From CAYRVX01 sp964642165 (GTDB taxonomy: Bacteria; Planctomycetota; Phycisphaerae; SM23-33), in contig CAZXOC010000030.1 in assembly GCA_964642165.1 (NCBI GenBank), positions 1-39,350 on the forward strand: 39,350 nt of DNA, written 5' to 3'. The stretch's first letter is position 1; each line of letters opens with the position of its first letter. Made by a program: the position numbers and the translations under genes. The notes beneath the pieces were generated by a model. That model had not been told where the DNA came from and searched no databases. It saw only the letters and a program-made list of their open reading frames with translations. Shown here in pieces: positions 31,423 through 39,350 of the stretch.

Positions 31423-33864
31423 TCATCGGCCGCCATCGACTCGCGCCCGGGGCTCGGGCTTCAGCATCGCCACGCCGAACACCCCGCCGGCCGTGCGACC
31501 CGGGTGCCCGGCGAACTTCACCGTCGCCTTCTTCTTCCCGCGCGTCAGGTCCGGCGGGATGGCGTACTCGACGTCGAAGAAGCGCCCGGGCTGGTTGTTG
31601 TTGAGCGACTGGGTGGCGACCTTCGTGCCGTCGATGAGGATATCGAACGTGCGCCCCGCGTCGCTGCCCCAGTAGGTGCAGTGCAGCGTCATCGGCCGGT
31701 CCGGCAGGACCTTCATCTCGTAGCTGAACCAGCCGCCGCCCATGGCGTGGCGCCACCGCCGCCCGAGATGAACGCCCGCGCCGCTCCGCTCGTGCCGCAG
31801 CCCGTGGCCGCGCTCGGACCCCGCGTCGCCGATCGCGATCTCGTCGACGAGCCGGCGGCGCAGCAGGGCCAGGCGCGCCGCCTGCCGCGCCTCGCGGGCC
31901 TTCCGCTCGGCCTCCATCGCGTGCCAGCGCTTCTCGGTCACCACGCGCCAGTACACGGCGTAGCGCTCGCCGAAGAGCCGGTGGTACGGCACGAGCGTCA
32001 CGTCCTCGGGGCGACCCACGCCGACCGTGCGGAAAGTCAGCGGCTTGCCGGCCACCGGCCGCACCCACGCCGCCGGGTCGCCCTGCTCGGTCACCAGCGT
32101 CGGCGCGCGGGCGATCTGGTCGGCGGGGAAGCGGTACCAGTTGCGGCCGGTGTAGGTCAGCTCCTTCGTGAGCCCCTCGCCGCCGAGCCGCCCGGCCAGG
32201 ACCAGCGGGCCGTACAGGATCGCCACGAGCGTCTTGTCGTCGGGCATCGGCTCGGCGCGGAGGCCCATCGGCAGCAGCATCTCCACGCGATCGCCGTCCT
32301 TCCACGTCCGCCGCACGGTCGCGTAGCTCCCCGGCCTGGCGCGAACGCCGGCGGGCTTGCCGTTGAGGCGGACCGTCACGCCGCGACGGGCCCAGCCGGG
32401 GACGCGCAGGCGCATCGCGAAGGCGACCGGCCGCTCCGCGCGGACGATCAGCGACGTGCCGGCCTGCTCGGGGAAGCGCGTCTCCTGGCGGAGGCGGACG
32501 CCCCGGGCCCGCCAGGTCAGCTCCGAGGCGATGAAGAGGTTGACCCAGACGCCGTCGTCGTCGTGGAAGTAGATGCACTCGCCGTAGCGGGCGTGGTTCT
32601 CCAGCCCCGTGCCCGTGCAGCACCAGAAGGAATCGCGAGGCAGGTTGAAGTACTTCCACCGCCCGGAGGCGAGCGGCACGAAGTACATCATCATCCCGGT
32701 GGCGGGGTCCTGCGTGGCGAGGATGCTGTTGATCAGCGCCCGCTCGTAGTAGTCGGCGCAGGCGGCGTCGGCGGTCCACTGGAAGAGGTGCTTCGTGAGC
32801 TTGAGCATGTTGTACGTGCAGCACGTCTCCTGGGTGTGGTCGCCGAGCTGGTCCGCCAGCTTGCCCGGATCGCTGCGCCAATGCTCGTGGTTGCTCGTCC
32901 CGCCGGTGCAGTAGCAGCGCGCCGTCGTCACCTGCCTCCAGAAGAACTCCGCGATCTGCCGGTCCCCCGCGTCGCCGGTCAGCTCGTACTGCCGGGCCGT
33001 GCCGATGATGTTCGGGATGAACGAGTTGACGTGCTGGCCCTTGAGGCGGTCCTCCTTGCGGGCGAGCGGCTCGACGTACCGCTTCTGCACGAAGCGGCGC
33101 GACAGCGCCAGCCACCGCTCGTCCGCCGTCAGGGCGTACAGGTTCGCCAGGCCGTCGTTCATCCCGCCCTGCTCCGTGGCGTTGAGCATCGCCTGCATCC
33201 GCGCCTCGTCCAGCGGGTCGAGGCGCTTCTTCGCCCACGCCGCCATGCCCTCGGCCACCTCCAGCGCCCGGGCGCTGCCGGCGTGGACGTGCATGTCGAG
33301 CAGGCCCGCGAGGACCTTGTGCAGCACGTACCAGGGCGCCCAGACGCGCTTCCGCGCGATCGCGCGGTCGATGAACGACTCGGGAAACGCGCTGAGGTAC
33401 TCGCCGCCCAGGGCCTTCTGGCAGCGGGCCAGCTCGGAGACGATCGCGTCGGCCTTGGCCTTGAGCTTCTCGTCGCCCGTCGAGGCGACCATCATCGCGC
33501 ACGCGGAGAGGTAGTGACCCATCGTGTGCCCGCGGACCTCGGCGCGCTCCCAGCCGCCCATCGGCTCGCCCGGGGCCTTCAGGCCCGCCGTCTCGCGGAA
33601 GTAGTACAGCAGGCGGTCCGACTCCAGCTCGTGGAGGTACCGGCGGTCCCGCTCCATGGCGCTGCGGAACGGGCCCTCCAGCAGGCGCACGTGACTCAGG
33701 TGGAACGGGCGGGCCCGGAAGGGCACCCGCGGGGCGACCTTCACCATCGGGAACTCCCCGGCATCGCTCTTCGGCTTCGCCGGCGCGCCGCGCGCGGCGA
33801 CGGGCAGGGCCGCGGCGGTCGCGGCCAGCCAGAGGATCGTGCCCCACAGACGCCTCTTGCTCAT
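31423..33864 (-). CDS. GH127-family (DUF1680) beta-L-arabinofuranosidase-like enzyme
   Basis: An 813-residue secreted enzyme with signal peptide ILWLAATAAALPVAARGA. The (alpha/alpha)6 core bears the GH127 zinc/catalytic pattern: E346 and C348 in ETCCTYNMLKLTKHLF, C415/C416 in FWCCTGTGLENHARYG. The nucleophile would be C415 by comparison with characterised GH127. An acid/base candidate is E327 in TSNHEHW. A C-terminal DUF4986/6805-like beta domain (WFSYEMKVLPDRPMTLHCTY) follows. It would cleave beta-L-arabinofuranosides, complementing GH51. AGGAGG lies upstream of ATG 33864. It starts 44 bases after the beta-helix gene's stop. Confidence 0.9.
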   Translation of the reverse strand: MSKRRLWGTILWLAATAAALPVAARGAPAKPKSDAGEFPMVKVAPRVPFRARPFHLSHVRLLEGPFRSAMERDRRYLHELESDRLLYYFRETAGLKAPGEPMGGWERAEVRGHTMGHYLSACAMMVASTGDEKLKAKADAIVSELARCQKALGGEYLSAFPESFIDRAIARKRVWAPWYVLHKVLAGLLDMHVHAGSARALEVAEGMAAWAKKRLDPLDEARMQAMLNATEQGGMNDGLANLYALTADERWLALSRRFVQKRYVEPLARKEDRLKGQHVNSFIPNIIGTARQYELTGDAGDRQIAEFFWRQVTTARCYCTGGTSNHEHWRSDPGKLADQLGDHTQETCCTYNMLKLTKHLFQWTADAACADYYERALINSILATQDPATGMMMYFVPLASGRWKYFNLPRDSFWCCTGTGLENHARYGECIYFHDDDGVWVNLFIASELTWRARGVRLRQETRFPEQAGTSLIVRAERPVAFAMRLRVPGWARRGVTVRLNGKPAGVRARPGSYATVRRTWKDGDRVEMLLPMGLRAEPMPDDKTLVAILYGPLVLAGRLGGEGLTKELTYTGRNWYRFPADQIARAPTLVTEQGDPAAWVRPVAGKPLTFRTVGVGRPEDVTLVPYHRLFGERYAVYWRVVTEKRWHAMEAERKAREARQAARLALLRRRLVDEIAIGDAGSERGHGLRHERSGAGVHLGRRWRHAMGGGWFSYEMKVLPDRPMTLHCTYWGSDAGRTFDILIDGTKVATQSLNNNQPGRFFDVEYAIPPDLTRGKKKATVKFAGHPGRTAGGVFGVAMLKPEPRARVDGGR

Positions 33865-33908
33865 CTCGTACCTCCTGGCCCGGGACATGGCTGGATGCCC
33901 CGGCCGGG

Positions 33909-36368
33909 TCACTTGGCTTCTCGCCGCTCGACGAAGCGGATTTCCGTGAGCTTCTTCCCCGCGCCCGGGTCCGCCTTCAGGCGCAGCCGCCGCCGGTCCT
34001 GGCTTCGCCAGACCGTGGCCGGGAGCTCCGACTCCTGCCGGGCCTGCCGGAGCCTCTCGGCCAGCGCCGCGAGGTTCGCGATCTTCCCGCGGACGGCCAG
34101 GATCACGTCTCCTTCCCGGAGGCCTGCCCTGGCCGCCGCCGAGCCGTCCTCGACGCTCACGACCAGCACGCCTTCCTTCGCGCCCATGCCGGTCGCCGAG
34201 ACCTCCCCGTCGGTCGTCAGGTCCTTGAGCGTCGCGCCAAGCCAGCGGGCGTACCGGCGCGCCGTCGGGCGGGGGGGCTTTGGCCTGCGGGCGTCGCGCC
34301 GGGGCGCCGGCGCGGCGGGCAGCACGGGCGTCCGCGCCTCGGCGCGCAGCGCCGCCGTGAGCACGCCGAAGCGGTCCATGGGGAAACTGCGGAAGCCCAG
34401 CTTCCGCGCCGGCGAGGCGTCCCGGACGCGGTAGTCGCCCTTGGCCGGATCGACGAACATCGCGTCGCCGTAGACGGAGTGCTCGTCGCCGCCGCTCATC
34501 TCCTGGAGGGCCGCCGCCGGCCCCGTGCGGGCCGGATCGTGAACCAGGTTGTGGTCGAGCCCGTCGCCCCAGACCTCCCGGGCCATCCGCGCCGGGCGGT
34601 AGCGGTCGCGGAAGAGGATGTTCCGCCGGAACGTCGTGCGGCAGGCGCGGTACCACACGTGCGGGTGGAAGGAGTTGTCGACGGTGATGTTGTTCTCGAC
34701 CGTTCGCAGGTAGCCCTCGCGGAGCTTGATGCCGCCGTGGAGGCAGAGGTTGTCGTGGATATGGTAGTTGCTCGAGCCGTCGTCGAGGTCGATGTCCCAC
34801 CCGTGGTCGCACCGCCAGCGGTTGTTGCGAAGGACCGTCGTCTTGACGGCGTCCCAGGTGGGCATCTCCGGGTGGCGGGCGACCCACCGCGCGGTGACGC
34901 CGCGGTCCCTGTGCCAGAAGCGGTCGCGCCCCCAGGAGTTGAACGAGCCGTGGTCGCCGGTCTCCTTGACCGTGTCGAAGACGTCGTTGAACTCGATGAC
35001 GTGCCCGCCCCAGCAGCCGTCGCAGATGTTGATGCCCGCGCGAGGCACGTCGTAGATGCTGTTGTGGCTGACGGTGATCTCGGAGGACATCGAGATGTTC
35101 ACGCCGGCGGACTGCTTCTCGATCCGCCCCGTCCGCGCGATCAGGCAGTCGTGCACGCGGCACGCGGCGGGGTAGTCGGGCGTCTTCGGCCCCCGCCCGC
35201 GGTCCATCTCCTCCAGCGTCTGGGTCTCGTGGTACTCCAGCAGCGGCGAGCGGACGGCGTTGGGGTCGCCCACGAACGACACGCCGCTCGCGCCGGCCTC
35301 GGCGATCTTGCAGCCGGTGACCTCGACGCGGCGGTTGTAGCCGCTCGCGAACACGGCGTTGCCGCCGACGTGGACGATCGCGCAGTCGCGGACCGCGCAG
35401 TCCTCCGCGCCGCGGAAGAAGACCGCCCCGCCCCGGTACGTCGTCCAGTCGCTGCGGAGAAGCGGCTCGCGGTTGGCCATGAACGTCCGCGCCGCGTGCG
35501 TGATCGTGAAGCCCCGCAGCGTCACGTGACGCACCGGCGCGTCGGCGCTGCCGCGGAACTCCACGACGTGCCGCAGCCGCACCGCCTCCACCGTCGCCGC
35601 GCCCAGGTCCAGCGACTCCGGCGCCAGGTAGTACAGCGTGGCGGTCCGCTCGTCCAGGAACCACTCGCCGGGCGCGTCGAGCTCCTCCCGGATGTTCTCC
35701 ACGAACCGGATGCTGCGATGCATGCCCATGCGGCGGTTGTTCTGCCAGCCGCCCTCGTAGCGCAGCTTGCCCCCGGCGTCCTTGCCCGTGATCCGGTAGT
35801 GGAAGTCGCCCCATTCGTTGCGGTGCAGCGCGTGGATGAACCCCCCGGCCGGGTGAGCCCATCGCCCGACGCGCCGGGCGCTGAGGCAGTCCGCGGCCGT
35901 GCCGCCGAAGTGCTTCGCCGCGGGATCGAAGTTCGGGTAGCGCGCCATGGGCTGCGGCTCGCCGTTGACGAAGAGCTGATCGGTCCGGAAGCCCTTCGGC
36001 AGGGCGGTCTTGACGATGCGGCCCTCGTGCGGCTGCCAGGTCGGCTCCAGCCGCGCGGCGCCGCTGAGGATGACCTTCCCGCCCGCCGCGGCTGCGTAGG
36101 TCACGGGCGCCTTGTCCGTGCCGGAGTCCTCGGCCGTGAAGACCACCGTCTCCGGCAGGTAGTACGTGCCCTCGCCGACGGTCACCGTGACGGGCCCGTC
36201 CGCCTTCGCCTTGAGCTTCCGCACGGCCCGGCGCGCGGCGGTCAGCGTCCGCAGCGGGCGGTCCCTCGTGCCGGGGGCGTCGTCCCTCCCGGACGGGGAG
36301 ACGTGCAGGTCGGCCGCGAAGGCGGGCACGGCCAGAACGAGAACCAGCAGGACGAGCAATACGGTCAT
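33909..36368 (-). CDS. secreted right-handed beta-helix protein with C-terminal PDZ domain
   Basis: An 819-residue protein. Signal peptide MTVLLVLLVLVLAVPAFAA; then the entry motif of parallel beta-helix proteins (HVSPSGRDDAPGTRDRPLRT). A long series of pectate-lyase-fold coils follows (VTLRGFTITHAARTF, VRDCAIVHVGGNAVFASGYN, GINICDGCWGGHVIEFNDVF). From about 700 to 810 is a PDZ domain (VLVVSVEDGSAAARAGLREG, DVILAVRGKIANLAALAERL). The fold suggests a polysaccharide lyase or binding role. The PDZ domain may anchor or target the protein. AGGAAGG precedes ATG 36368. Substrate unknown. Confidence 0.85.
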   Translation of the reverse strand: MTVLLVLLVLVLAVPAFAADLHVSPSGRDDAPGTRDRPLRTLTAARRAVRKLKAKADGPVTVTVGEGTYYLPETVVFTAEDSGTDKAPVTYAAAAGGKVILSGAARLEPTWQPHEGRIVKTALPKGFRTDQLFVNGEPQPMARYPNFDPAAKHFGGTAADCLSARRVGRWAHPAGGFIHALHRNEWGDFHYRITGKDAGGKLRYEGGWQNNRRMGMHRSIRFVENIREELDAPGEWFLDERTATLYYLAPESLDLGAATVEAVRLRHVVEFRGSADAPVRHVTLRGFTITHAARTFMANREPLLRSDWTTYRGGAVFFRGAEDCAVRDCAIVHVGGNAVFASGYNRRVEVTGCKIAEAGASGVSFVGDPNAVRSPLLEYHETQTLEEMDRGRGPKTPDYPAACRVHDCLIARTGRIEKQSAGVNISMSSEITVSHNSIYDVPRAGINICDGCWGGHVIEFNDVFDTVKETGDHGSFNSWGRDRFWHRDRGVTARWVARHPEMPTWDAVKTTVLRNNRWRCDHGWDIDLDDGSSNYHIHDNLCLHGGIKLREGYLRTVENNITVDNSFHPHVWYRACRTTFRRNILFRDRYRPARMAREVWGDGLDHNLVHDPARTGPAAALQEMSGGDEHSVYGDAMFVDPAKGDYRVRDASPARKLGFRSFPMDRFGVLTAALRAEARTPVLPAAPAPRRDARRPKPPRPTARRYARWLGATLKDLTTDGEVSATGMGAKEGVLVVSVEDGSAAARAGLREGDVILAVRGKIANLAALAERLRQARQESELPATVWRSQDRRRLRLKADPGAGKKLTEIRFVERREAK

Positions 36369-36440
36369 GATCGGCCTTCCTGTCGCGGGGCGGCTTCTCC
36401 CGGCCGAGGTCATCGCCCGGGGTCCCTCAGACGGCCCGGT

Positions 36441-36470
36441 ATGATATCATCCGGCGCGGCGTCGCGGCGA
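36441..36470 (-). promoter_or_regulatory. putative promoter and palindrome upstream of the beta-helix gene
   Basis: The perfect palindrome ATGATATCAT (36441-36450) contains TATCAT on the minus strand as a -10 candidate. TCGCCG (36465-36470) lies 18 bases upstream. It could also be an operator half-site pair. The leader would be about 65 bases. Confidence 0.35.
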
Positions 36471-36522
36471 GAATCGCCGGGCTGCTCCCGGCGCCACGGC
36501 GCTCCATAGCTTGGTACCCCGG

Positions 36523-38928
36523 TCAGGGCTTGTGCTTCGCCGTCTTCGCCTCGTAGCGCAGCAGGTAGGTCTTCATCGGGCCGCTGAAGCGCGAGGGGAT
36601 CAGGCACACGGCCACGTCGCGCGCCGGGTCGTACACCATCGCGCACTCCGTGCCATAGCGGCCGGGGGGCATGGTCACGTCCAGCTCCCGCCAGCGCCGC
36701 GACGCCAGGTCCAGCACGTGCATCTTCGCGCTGCCGAGCGACAGCAGCGCGTCCTGGCGGGCGCAGTAGACCACCTCGCGGGACAGCTCCACCCGGCCGG
36801 TCGTCTCGAGCCGCGTCCACCCGGGCGCGTCGAGGGCGCGGGCGTGGACCTCGACGACGTTCTTCCGGCCCATCAGCAGCAGCAGGCGGCGGCGCTTGGC
36901 GTCGTAGACGAGCGGCTGCCACTCGTAGTTGTAGCCCCTGGCCGCTTTCGGGCAGGCCTCGTCGGCGACGCGCCACGTGACGCGCTCGTCGCGAACCGTG
37001 GCGTGGTAAAGCCTCGCGTCGTTCCCGCCGGGACGCGCGTAGACGCCGCGCGGCGTGCCCACCAGCGCCAGGCACCACGTCTGCTCGAACGGGCGTTGCA
37101 GGCTGGGGCCCGCGAGCCTCCGCCGGGCCGGGTCGTACACCCAGCACAGGTGGCCGTGCTTCTTGCGGTCGTAGACGAACGCGTCGCGGGGGTCGTCGCC
37201 GAGCAGCACCTCGTCGCCGTCGTACGGCCCGGCGGGGCGGGCGCAGTAGATCACGCGCTTCGAGACCGGGTCGTAGGCGTACCACCGGTACGTGTGCTGC
37301 GACCACGGCAGGCAGCCGTAGCTCCAGCCGAACACCGAGCAGTTCGTGCTCTCCAGGAACGGGGGGAAGCGCGGCGGCCAGGACTGCGTCCAGCGGTTGG
37401 CCCCCACGTGGTAGTGGGCCACGTCGTTGCCGCTGTAGCCGCTGTGCCCCCCGCCGGCGTAGATCACCTCGCCGCGGTCCGTGTCGAACGTCGCCGAGCT
37501 CCACGTCTTGCTGACCAGCAGCCCCGGCGGGTCGGCGTCGACGATCGTGTTGACCGGCAGCGTGCGGAAGAACGCCGTCGCTTCATCGCCCGTGCGCGGC
37601 CGGGCGGCCGCCAGGGAGTCCCGCTGGTCCGGGTACTTGTACCGCACCGTGCCCGGCGCGGCGCCCCGGCGTTTCGCCGTCGGCCCGGCCGGGTCGAACC
37701 GCAGCGCGTACGTCCGGCGAACGTCGCCGCCCCGGGAGCCGCCCCGGTGGGCCACCAGGAAGACGACGCCGTGCTTCCGGCTGCCGGCGGCGGTCAGCCA
37801 GGTGTAGTTGGGCAGGAGCAGCTCACCGGCCAGCGCGCGCCAGGTGTCGGCGGCCACGTCGTAGACCCACGTCTCCTTGACGTTGCGCGTGCGGCTGTGC
37901 GTCCGCCGCGCGGTCAAGGCGTTGACCCCGCAGACCAGGACGCAGCCGCCGCCGGGGACGACGGCCGTCGCGGGCGTGAACATCGGCGGCGGGGCGACCT
38001 TCGGCCGGCGCCGCTCCCAGCGGTCCTCCGCGCAGCGGAACAGCCACGTGTCGTTGAGCGCCGCAGCCTGATCGTAGCCGCCGAAGAGCACCATCGCGTC
38101 GCTCGCCGGGTCGTACACGAGGGGGGCGCAGCACCGCAGCGGCGGCTCGGCGTCGAGCTTCGGGCGCCGCCACGTGTTGCCCGCCCCGTCGTAGATCCAC
38201 GTCCGCGCCCCGCCTTCGGGGTTCAGCGCGAGCCCGCCGCCGAAGAGGACCGCGCGGCCGCGCTTCGGGTCCACACAGAGGCTGCCCCACGCCAGCGTCG
38301 CGCAGGCCGTCGGGCGGCGAGCGGGCTTCAGGTCGCTCCAGGTGTTCGTGCGCGGGTCGAGCGCGAACGTCCGCCCGCCGACGAAGAAGAGGACCCGCCG
38401 GCCGCGGGCGTCGTAGGCGCACTGGTTGAAGACCGCCGCCGGGCTCGGGCGCTTCACGCCGTCGGTATCCCAGAAGGTCACGCGGCTGGCCCGCATGCTG
38501 GTGACCGAGCGGATCCGCGGCCCGTCCGTGCCGTTCATGCCGTAGATGCGGAACGGCGGCCACTTGCCGTCCGCCCACGCCCGGCGCTTCGCTGCCGGCA
38601 GCGCGTCGATCCAGCATCCCTCGCCCGGCGAGAAGCTCTCCAGCTCGTAGCGCGCGTAGGTCGCGCGGTCCAGCATCGCCCCGCCGAAGCCCCACAGGAC
38701 CAGGCGATCGGCGCCCTGGGCGCAGAGGAGCCGGGCGAAGCGCTTGCCGCGACCCGTCACCTCGTCCAGCAGCACCCAGGTGTTGGCGGGGAGCTTCGAC
38801 AGGTCTCGCGGGGGCACGGGCGCGGCCTTCTCCTCTCCGAGCGCCGGAGGGCACGGGGCCGCCCACAGCAGGACCGCCGCGACCGCGCCGCAGCGGCGGA
38901 TCGAACGTCGCGACGTCCGCGTCCGCAT
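36523..38928 (-). CDS. secreted kelch-repeat beta-propeller protein
   Basis: An 801-residue protein. Signal peptide region RRSIRRCGAVAAVLLWAAP, then many kelch-like blades such as DAMVLFGGYDQAAALNDTWL, RVLFFVGGRTFALDPRTNTW and GEVIYAGGGHSGYSGNDVAH. Similar large propellers occur beside glycoside hydrolases in Planctomycetota and may bind or oxidise glycans. The galactose-oxidase copper ligands are not evident to me, so no enzyme function is claimed. Start ATG 38928 follows GGGAGG and overlaps the upstream GNAT stop by one base (TGATG). Confidence 0.82.
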   Translation of the reverse strand: MRTRTSRRSIRRCGAVAAVLLWAAPCPPALGEEKAAPVPPRDLSKLPANTWVLLDEVTGRGKRFARLLCAQGADRLVLWGFGGAMLDRATYARYELESFSPGEGCWIDALPAAKRRAWADGKWPPFRIYGMNGTDGPRIRSVTSMRASRVTFWDTDGVKRPSPAAVFNQCAYDARGRRVLFFVGGRTFALDPRTNTWSDLKPARRPTACATLAWGSLCVDPKRGRAVLFGGGLALNPEGGARTWIYDGAGNTWRRPKLDAEPPLRCCAPLVYDPASDAMVLFGGYDQAAALNDTWLFRCAEDRWERRRPKVAPPPMFTPATAVVPGGGCVLVCGVNALTARRTHSRTRNVKETWVYDVAADTWRALAGELLLPNYTWLTAAGSRKHGVVFLVAHRGGSRGGDVRRTYALRFDPAGPTAKRRGAAPGTVRYKYPDQRDSLAAARPRTGDEATAFFRTLPVNTIVDADPPGLLVSKTWSSATFDTDRGEVIYAGGGHSGYSGNDVAHYHVGANRWTQSWPPRFPPFLESTNCSVFGWSYGCLPWSQHTYRWYAYDPVSKRVIYCARPAGPYDGDEVLLGDDPRDAFVYDRKKHGHLCWVYDPARRRLAGPSLQRPFEQTWCLALVGTPRGVYARPGGNDARLYHATVRDERVTWRVADEACPKAARGYNYEWQPLVYDAKRRRLLLLMGRKNVVEVHARALDAPGWTRLETTGRVELSREVVYCARQDALLSLGSAKMHVLDLASRRWRELDVTMPPGRYGTECAMVYDPARDVAVCLIPSRFSGPMKTYLLRYEAKTAKHKP

Positions 38929-39344
38929 CACGCACCTCCCCGGGGCGGGATGTCCTTCGACAGGATGACGAGGTCCTCCCGCGGGACCCAGCCGGTCTTC
39001 GTCCAGAAGTTCCGCGCCTCGACGTTCGGCGCGAAGACGTGGATGTGGCACCTCGTCACGCCGCGCTCGCCGAGGGCGGCCAGGCAACGCCGGGCGAGCG
39101 CCCGCCCGAGCCCCGCCTTGCGGTGCGGCCCGGCGACGGCCAGGTGGTGCAGGTACCCGCGCCGCCCGTCCGTGCCGCACAGCACCGCGCCCACGACGCG
39201 CCCGTCCTCGACGGCCACGAAGCTCATGCCGCCGTTGCGCGCCAGGTAGCCCGCGATGCTCTCCCGCGAGTCGGCGTCGCCCAGGCCGACCCCCTCGCAC
39301 GCCCGCCACAGGGCCGCCACCTCGTCGTAGTCGCCGATCGTCAT
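38928..39344 (-). CDS. GNAT family N-acetyltransferase
   Basis: 138 residues as read here. It has the acetyl-CoA-binding GNAT pattern: GRVVGAVLCGTDGRRGYLHH, LAVAGPHRKAGLGRALARRC (A-loop R/Q-x2-G-x-G/A) and NVEARNFWTKTGWVPRED. The N-terminus (MTIGDYDEVAALWRACEGVG) starts within a few bases of the window edge, so the true start may lie slightly further upstream. Its stop overlaps the kelch gene start (TGATG), so the two are translationally coupled. Substrate unknown. Confidence 0.85.
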   Translation of the reverse strand: MTIGDYDEVAALWRACEGVGLGDADSRESIAGYLARNGGMSFVAVEDGRVVGAVLCGTDGRRGYLHHLAVAGPHRKAGLGRALARRCLAALGERGVTRCHIHVFAPNVEARNFWTKTGWVPREDLVILSKDIPPRGGA

Positions 39345-39350
39345 CTCGCG

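Noticed and set aside
31327..34434. A 1035-codon plus-strand open frame
   Set aside because: Antisense of GH127 and beta-helix genes, which have clear domains, signal peptides and ribosome-binding sites.
36511..39249. A 912-codon plus-strand open frame
   Set aside because: Antisense of the kelch and GNAT genes; no domain and low-complexity composition.
1..39350. CRISPR arrays, tRNA, rRNA, integrase or transposase genes
   Set aside because: No spaced repeats, cloverleaf or rRNA-like sequence, and no recombinase domain was found in any frame I read.

Overview
The window is about 70% GC and densely coded on both strands. It most resembles a Planctomycetota chromosome, possibly the Phycisphaerae side, or a related PVC-group bacterium. 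The reasons are: a prepilin-like protein with an H-X9-DG C-terminal motif; many secreted glycoside hydrolases with unusual domain additions; a kelch-type secreted protein; a MocA-type oxidoreductase next to a TIM-barrel sugar isomerase; and a glycyl radical enzyme remnant that suggests an anaerobic ancestry. This placement is inference from gene content only.

Layout. (1) 1-2097: a 33-bp tandem repeat, then a compact two-gene cassette (AAA ATPase plus DUF3226/TOPRIM-like protein, start/stop overlap ATGA, own promoter). The cassette is bracketed by 31-bp direct repeats that are the last codons of a glycyl radical enzyme (GRE) gene. (2) 2076-4585, minus: oxidoreductase, sugar isomerase and a gutted GRE pseudogene that keeps only its two ends. 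(3) 4788-8589: HEAT-repeat membrane protein, prepilin-like protein, and a convergent DUF318 permease/DUF1980 pair. (4) 8838-14979: a large GH5-type hydrolase, a small coiled-coil membrane protein, a URO-D-family protein and endonuclease III. (5) 14987-18492: an all-alpha dUTPase-like protein (minus), a membrane protein and asparagine synthetase. (6) 18504-21249: two parS-like palindromes, parB without parA, a methyltransferase and a DSP-like phosphatase. (7) 21252-39344: a carbohydrate region with a DUF5703-type hydrolase carrying a permuted LamG insert, GH51, a ribose-type ABC importer, and on the minus strand galM, GH127 (DUF1680), a beta-helix/PDZ protein, a kelch-like protein and a GNAT acetyltransferase.

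How the genes fit together. GH51 and GH127 are arabinofuranosidase families of opposite linkage type. Together with the importer and the aldose epimerase they suggest release and uptake of arabinose or a related sugar from plant or algal polymers. The first two genes look like a defence-type ATPase/TOPRIM module of the OLD/PARIS kind, inserted at the 3' end of the GRE gene.

Regulation. Several intergenic regions carry the same promoter pattern, a TTGC-like -35 box, 16-17 bases, and a TAnnnT -10 box. This supports the chosen start sites. Convergent gene pairs are separated by only 7-17 bases. I see no tRNA, rRNA, CRISPR array, integrase or transposase. No stretch over 300 bases lacks a gene or annotated feature.
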